Program-made: the position numbers and the translations under genes
The notes under the pieces: generated by a model
The model's input: only the letters and a program-made list of their open reading frames with translations
What the model was told of the DNA's origin: nothing
Databases searched by the model: none
From: Fictibacillus gelatini DSM 15865
GTDB lineage: Bacteria > Bacillota > Bacilli > Bacillales > Fictibacillaceae
DNA length: 64,000 nucleotides
NCBI RefSeq assembly: GCF_000430745.1
Contig: NZ_KE387229.1
Location: 1-64,000 of the forward strand
Reading direction: 5' to 3'
Part shown: positions 1-7,830 of the stretch, piece by piece
Layout of the letters: each line of letters begins with the position of its first letter
Position numbering within the stretch: position 1 is the first letter of the stretch

Positions 1-220
1 CTAAGACTTCTGTTTTGTCATGATCCTTCATGGCCCTTAATATTCGTTGATAGAAGGACTCAAATCCATCCCGAGATTGGGATACAGAGAATGATTTTTG
101 AAGCACACGACCACGATCATCCACAAAACAAGCGAAATGTGTACGCTTCGCAATGTCGATACCGACGACAAGTGTTTTTTCAGTGACTTGATTAATTTTT
201 TGATTTTCTATACAATCCAT
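1..220 (-). CDS. IS110-family transposase, N-terminal fragment cut by the window edge
   Basis: The leftward frame begins with ATG at 220, preceded by an AAGGAGG site seven bases upstream, and runs off the left edge after 73 codons. Residues about 18-30 read VVGIDIAKRTHFA, the start of the DEDD (RuvC-like) catalytic domain of IS110-family transposases; the first catalytic Asp is in GIDIAK. Nothing in the visible part is broken. The rest of the domain and the C-terminal serine-containing transposase_20 domain lie outside, so integrity of the whole gene cannot be judged. Family assignment is from motif recognition. Confidence 0.85.
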   Translation of the reverse strand, partial: MDCIENQKINQVTEKTLVVGIDIAKRTHFACFVDDRGRVLQKSFSVSQSRDGFESFYQRILRAMKDHDKTEVL

Positions 221-321
221 ATGGAGTCCTCCTTGGTTAACAAATTAGGGGTCAATTCTAGCAGATTGACACCCCGCATCATACCAAGAGGGCTCTTTTT
301 GTTCAAGTCCCCGAAAACCTT
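221..321 (-). mobile_element. Non-coding left end of the IS110 element (candidate bridge-RNA region)
   Basis: About 100 bp separate the transposase start from the stop codon of ywiB. An imperfect inverted repeat lies at 248-275 (GGGGTCAAT arm and ATTGACACCCC arm, loop TCTAGCAG). IS110-group elements encode their bridge RNA in the non-coding end upstream of the transposase, so this is where such an RNA would be expected. The exact outer boundary is not visible; it falls between about 276 and 321. Confidence 0.4.
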
Positions 322-786
322 CTAACAGGAATGCTCCTTAAAATAAATTTTTATCGTGTGATTTCCTGCCTTTTCGCCTTGCAAAACGAGCGCATATTCA
401 AGAAGTAGCTCACCGTGCCCTTCCTGCCGGTTCCAGCGAAATTCCATCGCTTTCGTCGTCGTTTCCATCCTCAATTGACCAAATGGGCTATCATACATTC
501 CTTGCGTCGTTTGCCCGATTAAAAATTTTTGGCGCATCCCTACGCTTCCGTTGCGAATGACGACAATACCTTTATGATTCATCTTAATGACGTTGTTGAC
601 CGATCCAACTTCTTCGATCTCTTCTATATATTTTAAATAAGTGGAATCGCCTTTTTTATAGAGCATCCCGTCTGCCGTTCCGGAATGCGCTTCTTTCATT
701 CCATCATGGCGGATTTCCGTTTCAATTGACAGTTTGACCGAAATTCCCGTTTCTTTTTCAGCCATTTCGGACACATCCTTTTTCAT
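322..786 (-). CDS. ywiB: DUF1934 beta-barrel protein (YwiB family)
   Basis: This 154-residue protein matches the YwiB/DUF1934 family in length (about 140-155) and pattern: an N-terminal strand-rich segment with EIRHDG, a central YLKYIEE, and the conserved VIRNGSVGMRQKF followed by G-Q-L-R-M-E-T-T-T-K. The family has a lipocalin-like barrel; its function is not established. In B. subtilis ywiB lies near argS and the spe genes, agreeing with the backbone here. The start at 786 has an AAGG eight bases upstream; a second ATG at 765 with AAGGATG is an alternative that loses seven residues. The IS110 end lies immediately after the stop codon. Confidence 0.85.
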   Translation of the reverse strand: MKKDVSEMAEKETGISVKLSIETEIRHDGMKEAHSGTADGMLYKKGDSTYLKYIEEIEEVGSVNNVIKMNHKGIVVIRNGSVGMRQKFLIGQTTQGMYDSPFGQLRMETTTKAMEFRWNRQEGHGELLLEYALVLQGEKAGNHTIKIYFKEHSC

Positions 787-939
787 TTACATAACCTTTT
801 TATTATAAAAGAAAGAAACTGCGCTTATCAAGTCGATGCATTTTTTCTTTAATTGTGGCGAGAGTCCATTTTGAATCTTAGCATCGTATGTATAAATCGA
901 ATGATTGCTGGGTGTACGCTGCTTAAAACTGGCCAGACA

Positions 940-1206
940 CTAAAGAATTACTTCAATCTTAAATTTCTCAACAACGTCGATTAATTTGAAACTACCTAAA
1001 TTCGCATTTTTAATGAATTCATCAATACTTCGAAAAACTTGCTCATTTGGATCTTCTTGATGATTCACATTTGTTAAAATAATAATTTTCAAATTGTTTT
1101 CTTTGCTTTGGCTTATCCAATACTCTTGGTCATTAAATTCAAAGTTTATTTCGCTACCTCTATTGATTAAACTTAAAAACTCTTCAGTGGAAATTTTGCA
1201 ATCCAT
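940..1206 (-). CDS. Small acidic protein, candidate orphan immunity protein of the RHS locus
   Basis: The gene encodes 88 residues, starts at ATG 1206 with AGGAGG seven bases upstream, and has no signal peptide or membrane segment. I do not recognise the family. The sequence is acidic with alternating hydrophobic residues and aromatic EYWI, as in many small cytoplasmic immunity proteins. It follows a decayed RHS C-terminus (1270-1594) on the same strand. In polymorphic toxin loci, displaced toxin tips are each followed by their cognate immunity gene, so this is inferred to be the immunity protein retained after its toxin cassette decayed. Confidence 0.6.
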   Translation of the reverse strand: MDCKISTEEFLSLINRGSEINFEFNDQEYWISQSKENNLKIIILTNVNHQEDPNEQVFRSIDEFIKNANLGSFKLIDVVEKFKIEVIL

Positions 1207-1269
1207 TTGAAATCCTCCTAAAAATAAAAAAATGAGCTGTTCAAGTCAAAAAACTTAAATGCTTTTTTC

Positions 1270-1594
1270 ATAGGTTTTGAAATATACGGACATCTGATTT
1301 ACATATCCCAATAAAGAATTCGTGCCCCTTTAAAGTCAGCACCGCCTATTTATGCTCCACCGGTCGCATATGCATATGTGGCAAATTTCCAACCACTTCG
1401 TTTTGTCGGCCAATTTACTATACACAGCGATACCTATACATTAATTGCTAACCAGGCTCACTCACCATCAGGAGCAACCATCATGACAGGATTATTATCT
1501 GCATAAGTATAGCCATTTTGGGTAATCGGATTTTCCTTTTCTCCTAGTTCTGGATCGAGGGTTAAAAATCTTCCTACCCCTGGATTGTAATAAA
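1270..1594 (-). pseudogene. Displaced RHS-core C-terminus with decayed toxin region
   Basis: From about 1594 down to 1461 the frame reads YYNPGVGRFLTLDP, then ENPITQNGYTYADNNPV and PDGE, nearly identical to residues about 1715-1751 of the large RHS protein at 2313-7805. A TGA follows PDGE immediately. Reading on in the same frame gives pretoxin-like remnants (AWLAINV, SGWKFATYAYATGG, GGADFKGARIL) interrupted by further stops. There is no start codon or complete core upstream. This is the classic shape of an orphan CT cassette left by recombination behind an intact RHS gene, here inactivated. Confidence 0.75.
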
Positions 1595-1700
1595 TAAAAA
1601 TTTGGTTTATTAATGAACAACAGAATATACACCGAAAATAATCAATAAGGTTGGCTCTCAAAATTTCACTTTGAGAGCCAACCAGGAAAAAGTTTTTTAA

Positions 1701-2282
1701 TTATTTGTTTGATTTTCTGTGATTATATAACAACTTTATAATTTTTTCATCACTAGTATCACAGTTTAGCTTGTTAATATCCTCCAAGTAAAAAGTTGAT
1801 TCCCCATCCGAAAATCCTTCAAAAGAAATCCGCGAAATTGTTACTTCTTCGGAATTAACATCTTTAACAAATCCAATAATGTCATCTTGAGTTTCAGTCT
1901 CATCTATACATACCGATACAATTAAATCTTTTTTCTTTGCAATCATGAGGGACTCCTTGAACAAATTGGTATTCCCGGATATTGTATTTTTATCAGTAAA
2001 ATCTTCGTGTTTTTGATTTTGAAGAGTATATAATAATTTAATTCTTTTTTCATACTCTCCGTTGGAATCAATTCTAAATACATCTTCTAGCTTTCTAACT
2101 ATATAACCATCACTCATCCCTTCTGGTGTTACATGTTTCATAATAAACTGTTCTGAGGAAATAGATTCTATGAATCCGACTGAACACTTTTCTGGGTCAA
2201 ATTGATTTAAATAAGTAGAAAGCACTTCCTTCTTTTTAATTGAACGTTCAAAAATCGAAATAAAATGGGTTGCCTGGTCCAT
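1701..2282 (-). CDS. Candidate immunity protein with two tandem copies of a ~70-residue domain
   Basis: The ATG at 2282 has GGAG eight bases upstream, giving 193 residues; a GTG three codons earlier is possible. No signal peptide or TM segment is seen, so it is cytoplasmic. The protein contains an internal duplication: GFIESISSEQ...VTPEGMSDG...LEDVFRI...IKLLY near residues 35-90 and GFVKDVNSEE...ISFEGFSDG...LEDINKL...IKLLY near 130-190. The strand pattern suggests a small Sm/SH3-like barrel (inference). The gene starts 30 bp after the RHS stop codon in the same transcript, the position of the cognate immunity gene in WapA-type loci. I do not recognise the family. Confidence 0.65.
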   Translation of the reverse strand: MDQATHFISIFERSIKKKEVLSTYLNQFDPEKCSVGFIESISSEQFIMKHVTPEGMSDGYIVRKLEDVFRIDSNGEYEKRIKLLYTLQNQKHEDFTDKNTISGNTNLFKESLMIAKKKDLIVSVCIDETETQDDIIGFVKDVNSEEVTISRISFEGFSDGESTFYLEDINKLNCDTSDEKIIKLLYNHRKSNK

Positions 2283-2312
2283 TATACACACTCCATTCTA
2301 TATTTCTTTCTA

Positions 2313-5300
2313 TTACTTCCGTTTTTTCTTATTACTTCTTGATTTCCAATTTTTCTTTTGCCTCTTTTTTTCACTATGCCGGCCTGGTCTAGGTTTCGTA
2401 TGCTTGTTCCAATTGCTTTTTCGTTTATTTTTGGTATGTTCCTTAAAGTAATAAACTCCAGCTCCGACAGCAGTTCCTGCTAATACTCCAGCTCCAATTA
2501 CCCAACCGATTCCTGGTACGAAAAATGCACCTGCTGCCCATGCAAATTCACCATTAGGATCGACTTTTAATACTGGATTATTATCCGCATAAGTATATCC
2601 ATTTTGAGTAATCGGATTTTCTTTATCGCCTAGATCAGGATCTAGAGTTAAAAATCTTCCAATCTCCGGGTTGTAGTAACGTTGTTGCAAATAATAAAAT
2701 TTTGTTTCCGGGTCATAACGGTATCCCGCATAACGGAATGGAACTTGAGATGCAAATGAGCCGGACTCTTTAAGGATATTACCCCAGGAATCGTATTCAA
2801 ACGAAGCAACAACAGCCCCTTGTTCATCTGTTACGGAAGTGACATCACCACGTGCATTTCCGTGGAAGGTGTACGTTTTTCCGCCTTTTGTCATTGTTAA
2901 TGGACGGTTTCCGTCATCATACACATAGGAGGCGATGACATTTCCGCTTTGATCGGTTTCTAAGACTACATTATTGTTTTCGTCATAGGTGTAGTTGATC
3001 GTTGTGGAACCTGTTGTTTTGCTGACACGAAGCCCTTGCGAGTTGTATTGGTACTTCGCAACAGAGGTGCTTCCTTCTTTCACTTCAATCAGGCGGTCTT
3101 CAGCATCATAAACGTACGTTCGTTTGCCGTCATTCGTCAAGTTTCCGTTTTTATCATGGGTAACTGATTTTCCGTTGATGGCGGTTAGCTGATTGGCTGC
3201 ATCATACGTATATTCATCCGTTATAACGGTCGAGCCTTTTGTTACTTTTTTCGATAGACGGTTGCCTACTTCATCGTACGTATATTCATAAGTGTCTCCG
3301 TTTGGACGGACTTCTTTAATAAGCTGTTCACTTTTATCATACGTAAATTTAGCGGTTCCATCCTTTGTTTCTTCCGTTAATCGATTGCCTTTCGCATCGT
3401 ACGTATAATCGAATGATTCAATGAATGCACCACTTGAATTCGTTGTCAAAAAACGAAGTGGCTGACCAGCTCCATCGTAATCATATAGTGTGAAAGTTCC
3501 ATTCTTATTTTTCAAACCAGCCAATAGATCATTTTCCGTATAAGTGAACGAAGCCGCCGTATTCCCGCTCGTAATGCTTGTCACCTGGTCATTTTTATCT
3601 ACTTTGCGGTCGACTGTAATCGTTGTCGTGCCTGATGCAAAAGTGCTCTTGACAACGTTGCCGTTCTTGTCATATGTGTATGTGTTTTTCTTTCCGGTTG
3701 AATCGGACTTTTCCTTTACTTTGTCATCCGCATCGTAAACATAATTCGTCGTGACCCCTGTCAGGAGATCCTTTTCACTTAATACATTTCCATTGGCATC
3801 ATACGTAAACTCATAGCGCTTCGAACCATTATGCGAAACTGCCGTTTTTCGATCAGCATTGTTATACGTATTCTCTACAATACTGCCATTTGGAGAAGTG
3901 GTTTTTACTTCATTCCCCACAAGATCATAATCGTACGTAATCTTGCGTCCCAGTGCATCCGTCAATGATGTCTGGTTGTTTCGTTCATCATACGTTGATG
4001 TTGTTTTTTGACCTTTCGCATTGATCGTAGCGGTATGGTTTCCTGCTTTATCGTACTCATAAACTGTTGTTTTTCCGTTTTCATCGATGACTTTTGTCAA
4101 TTTATCGTTGGCATCGTATTCGTATTTCCGGGTATCGCCACCAACGGTTTCTCCGGTTACATTTCCAACATCATCATACGACTTCCAGACGTTGTTGCCG
4201 TTTGGATCGGTACTATTAATGACATAGTTCCCTTTGGAATCATATGTTGATTTGGTCCGAATGGACCCGATTTGGGCTTTGGCTGCATCAAACCATGCAG
4301 TTCCAGTTTGATCTTTAAACTGGTAATAAACCGTTAATGATTTAAAATCTTTTGTCGCAGCAAAACGTAATGACACATGCTGCCAATCATGGGACTTGCT
4401 TTTGTCAAAATCCCCATTCACCCACTGTGTCGTGCCGTCCGTATGGTTAATAGCCACATTCATTTGATACTGGCCTGAAGCGGTTGGAGAATCCACTTTG
4501 GAAAACCCGGAAACAGTGATTTCTTGTCCGGCTTTTCCATTGATCGGCAGTTCCTGGCGGACAAACTTATCTACTCCACGCTTGCCGGTTAATTTGAATG
4601 ACTTTTTCCCTGCATAAGCCGTCGTGGAATCTATTCCGTCAGAAGAGGTCAATGTTCCCGGCAAATACCATCCATCTGGTACTCCGTTACTATCTGTTAC
4701 TTCAAAATTGCCATTGTCGATTAAATTATAAGCGCCATAATATTCTTCCTCAAGCTGTAGCCCATCGAAATAGTAATCCCCGCTTCCCGCGTTTGCATAC
4801 GCTTTTAACGTAATCGATGTAGTATTACTCGGAAGATCCCCCGGATTGATGACGAGGTGGAGCCTTTCAACTTTGCTTGTTCCTGATAGTGTTGGACTAT
4901 TAATGGTTTTCGTCGTTGCGCCGCTCGAATCCTTCCCTGTAATAACAAGTTTAGCGGTTGATGCTGCATTCGATGTTTTAATATAACCGCTTGCCACATA
5001 TTTCTTTTGCCCATCATACGTGATCGTATTGCTTTCAACCGCGGAATTGGTTGATGGATTTGAAATTTTTATCTGTTTTGTACCCAGTTTTGTATTTTGT
5101 ACAGAGGCACTATTGCTGTCGTATGTGAAGGTGGCTGTTCCAATCTTTTTCCAACCATCTGGCCAATTGTCATTATTTCTATCTGTCTCAAAGCTGCTGT
5201 TTGCAACAAGGTTATCCCCGATACTAACGGAAGTTGTATCCTCAATGACGTTGCCATTTGAATCATATTTGGCTGCTGAAGACTTTGCTGCTGCATCTGT

Positions 5301-7805
5301 TGAAGCTACATTGTTATTTTTATTGTCATATTCTTCTGTTGAAACATTCCCCTTAGCATCCGTAAATTCGATTGGATTGTTGTTTGAATCATATTCTATT
5401 TTTTCTTGCTCATTAAGGGTATTTGTAAAGCTTGTTAAATTGCCATTTTCATCATACGAATAGTTATATGATGCATCGCTGCCACTCTTATTCGCGTTTT
5501 CGTCTTTTTCCTGAATTAAATTGTTTTCATCATCGTAATTATACGTTCTTGTATAATTTAAGCCCCCAACATCCTCGACAGTCTTAATGACGTTTCCATA
5601 CGCATTGTGGGTGTATTCCGTTTTAACTCCACGAGAGTCTGTAAGTGTAGTAACACCATTAGTAGTATCATAGGACATCGTGTAATAATCCGTCTTAAGA
5701 GAACCTTGTACGGTAACCTGTTGCTCTGATTTGACAAGGTGGCGATCTGAGTTGTACGTCATATTCAACTTTTTCCCTCTTTCGTCGGTAAAAGAGGTCA
5801 TTTGATGGTTCGTGTCATAGCCATAGGCGACACTAAACACAGTATTTCCGTTCTTGTCCAACTTTGAAAAACCTGTCAGATTTCCGTTGCTATCGTAAGA
5901 ATAGGTGTACTTTCTGCCAGCGGGATCAGTGATCGAGCTTACTTTTCCATTATCCCCATAGCTTATCGTCATCTTTCTTCCTGACGGATCAATAACGGAT
6001 ACTAGTTGGTTTCCGCTATACTCATACGTCGTTTTATTCCCATTCGAATCCGTTTCAGAGACCACGTTCCCCTTAGAATCAAACGTTGTATACGATTGGT
6101 CTTTATCGATGAGTTTAAAGGTACTGTCAGAGTTTTTCTCTAGCTGTAAATAAACGCCTCCTGGAGAATCATACCCCCCGGATGTATTTTTTGTAAAAAA
6201 GTGTTCCGTTCCGTCTTCATCCCGGTATACGACAAGATCATCCGTTGCAAATGTCAGTTGTTGATCGAGGTTAGAGCTCCATCCATATCCGAAGCAACCA
6301 GATATATCTGATCGACTATTATACGTTCGGTTGACCGTTAAAGGTAGGCCACGGCCATCAATGGTCAGATCAGTCTCTTGTGTAAAGAAGTTTCCATTAT
6401 ATGTGTTGACATTGGATTCAGCTGTAGTCCAAAAACTTTCTACCCCGATCGGCTCAATGGAATAAACAACGGTCAGTTTCGGTTTTTTGGTCAAGTCTGT
6501 AGAATAATCACTGGATCGAAACATTTTCCGATCAACTGTTTCATCTGTGTTTTTCAGCATGACTCCATAGTTTGCCTTTTTCCCGCTATACCATTCTTTC
6601 ACTAAATTGGTCATAAAGAAATTGTATTCGCCATCCGTTGTTACAGCCAGACTGGAAACCTGGGGTTCAATCGAAGGCTGGTTATTCCAAGTGACTTTGG
6701 TTGAATCCCACGCATTTGAAATCGGATACACGCCTACATTTGCTGTATGATCGAAACCATTGGTATTAGAGTGGGAATATAACGAAACTTTCGCTGCGGT
6801 AATTTTTGCCCCACTTAACACACTTTTTAAGTTGAATTTTACCAATGAACGAGTGGTCCCATAATAAATTTGTTTTCCCGTAATAAGGGATGGGTCAAGA
6901 TAATAGTTGTTATTTGGATACGCGGAAGAAACAAAGGAGTCCTCTGTCGTGGCATCATTCACAACCACACTGGGATCAATGATAATTGGATATTTGCGAT
7001 CCGGCGATTTCAACCATTTATCGTCAGCCTTCACATCAACATATGTTTTCCCATTTTCTTCACGGAGTTTCATCATTACGTCATGGGATATAGTTCCTTC
7101 GGCATCATACATAAACGGTTTCGTCAAGGAAAAAAATGTTTTTCCTTTTTTGTCCTTAAAATGAATTTCGCCGTTATTTCCTTCTTTTGCTTCAAGATTT
7201 TTCATTTTCACTTCGTATGAAAATTGAGTTTGGTCGGGTTTGCTGTGAATGACCAGTTCTTCTTTGATTGAGTTATTGTCAGAGTAAAAGGTAAGATCCG
7301 TATCAGGGAAAATCCCTTTATACGTGACATGGTTTTTCTCAACCACTCCTTTTACCTTTTTCGCACCGACTATGCCGAAATCAAGTTTCCTATCCTTCCA
7401 TTTGACGCGAACGGTTCGGTTGTCTTTGTTTTTCTTAGCAAATTTCACATTAAATTTATTTGCCTTGTTTCCTAACGCAAGATCCGTGTCATCCGACTCT
7501 GCTTTGCCATTTACGATCGTATTGTCAATGTTGACCCATTTTTTATCTTTTTTGAAGTGAATAGGTTCGGTGTATTCTTCCATAATATATTCGTGGGTTT
7601 GCGGATCAAGATAGGTTTTGGAATTCTCCGTTCTGAGGTCGGTTAGTTCTTTTAATTTTTTCGTACTTTTAATGTGATTTTTGCTTTTCTTGGGTGCTGC
7701 TGCCACATTTGAATCCAGTGGCGGAGCTAAACTAACAATTAGCGCGAAAGTGATAGTCCAAACAATCGTTTTGTAAAGCTGCTTTATCCCCTTACGATAT
7801 CCCAT
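2313..7805 (-). CDS. WapA-like secreted RHS/YD-repeat protein (polymorphic toxin carrier)
   Basis: The product has 1830 residues. The ATG at 7805 has a GGGGGAAG site. In order it shows: a signal peptide (about 1-37, ending NVAAA); an N-terminal region typical of WapA-like proteins; a DNRLRE/CBM96-like domain (about 282-455, with TWNNQP and MTNLVKEWYSG); a DUF6531-like entry into the shell (GYGWSSNLDQ, about 500); a first YD/RHS repeat block; two adjacent carbohydrate-binding-like jellyroll modules (about 860-1023, 1026-1185; NSSFE and NGNFE starts); a second YD block to about 1650; and the RHS core ending YADNNPVLKVDPNGE near 1751. A variable tail of 79 residues follows, with a Gly/Ala-rich hydrophobic stretch and a very basic end (WNKHTKPRPGRHSEKKRQK). 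By family analogy the shell encloses or delivers the tail as a contact toxin. The tail activity is unknown. A glycosidase gene lies upstream and a candidate immunity gene downstream. Confidence 0.9.
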   Translation of the reverse strand: MGYRKGIKQLYKTIVWTITFALIVSLAPPLDSNVAAAPKKSKNHIKSTKKLKELTDLRTENSKTYLDPQTHEYIMEEYTEPIHFKKDKKWVNIDNTIVNGKAESDDTDLALGNKANKFNVKFAKKNKDNRTVRVKWKDRKLDFGIVGAKKVKGVVEKNHVTYKGIFPDTDLTFYSDNNSIKEELVIHSKPDQTQFSYEVKMKNLEAKEGNNGEIHFKDKKGKTFFSLTKPFMYDAEGTISHDVMMKLREENGKTYVDVKADDKWLKSPDRKYPIIIDPSVVVNDATTEDSFVSSAYPNNNYYLDPSLITGKQIYYGTTRSLVKFNLKSVLSGAKITAAKVSLYSHSNTNGFDHTANVGVYPISNAWDSTKVTWNNQPSIEPQVSSLAVTTDGEYNFFMTNLVKEWYSGKKANYGVMLKNTDETVDRKMFRSSDYSTDLTKKPKLTVVYSIEPIGVESFWTTAESNVNTYNGNFFTQETDLTIDGRGLPLTVNRTYNSRSDISGCFGYGWSSNLDQQLTFATDDLVVYRDEDGTEHFFTKNTSGGYDSPGGVYLQLEKNSDSTFKLIDKDQSYTTFDSKGNVVSETDSNGNKTTYEYSGNQLVSVIDPSGRKMTISYGDNGKVSSITDPAGRKYTYSYDSNGNLTGFSKLDKNGNTVFSVAYGYDTNHQMTSFTDERGKKLNMTYNSDRHLVKSEQQVTVQGSLKTDYYTMSYDTTNGVTTLTDSRGVKTEYTHNAYGNVIKTVEDVGGLNYTRTYNYDDENNLIQEKDENANKSGSDASYNYSYDENGNLTSFTNTLNEQEKIEYDSNNNPIEFTDAKGNVSTEEYDNKNNNVASTDAAAKSSAAKYDSNGNVIEDTTSVSIGDNLVANSSFETDRNNDNWPDGWKKIGTATFTYDSNSASVQNTKLGTKQIKISNPSTNSAVESNTITYDGQKKYVASGYIKTSNAASTAKLVITGKDSSGATTKTINSPTLSGTSKVERLHLVINPGDLPSNTTSITLKAYANAGSGDYYFDGLQLEEEYYGAYNLIDNGNFEVTDSNGVPDGWYLPGTLTSSDGIDSTTAYAGKKSFKLTGKRGVDKFVRQELPINGKAGQEITVSGFSKVDSPTASGQYQMNVAINHTDGTTQWVNGDFDKSKSHDWQHVSLRFAATKDFKSLTVYYQFKDQTGTAWFDAAKAQIGSIRTKSTYDSKGNYVINSTDPNGNNVWKSYDDVGNVTGETVGGDTRKYEYDANDKLTKVIDENGKTTVYEYDKAGNHTATINAKGQKTTSTYDERNNQTSLTDALGRKITYDYDLVGNEVKTTSPNGSIVENTYNNADRKTAVSHNGSKRYEFTYDANGNVLSEKDLLTGVTTNYVYDADDKVKEKSDSTGKKNTYTYDKNGNVVKSTFASGTTTITVDRKVDKNDQVTSITSGNTAASFTYTENDLLAGLKNKNGTFTLYDYDGAGQPLRFLTTNSSGAFIESFDYTYDAKGNRLTEETKDGTAKFTYDKSEQLIKEVRPNGDTYEYTYDEVGNRLSKKVTKGSTVITDEYTYDAANQLTAINGKSVTHDKNGNLTNDGKRTYVYDAEDRLIEVKEGSTSVAKYQYNSQGLRVSKTTGSTTINYTYDENNNVVLETDQSGNVIASYVYDDGNRPLTMTKGGKTYTFHGNARGDVTSVTDEQGAVVASFEYDSWGNILKESGSFASQVPFRYAGYRYDPETKFYYLQQRYYNPEIGRFLTLDPDLGDKENPITQNGYTYADNNPVLKVDPNGEFAWAAGAFFVPGIGWVIGAGVLAGTAVGAGVYYFKEHTKNKRKSNWNKHTKPRPGRHSEKKRQKKNWKSRSNKKKRK

Positions 7806-7830
7806 AATTCTTCCCCCAATTAACTACTCT

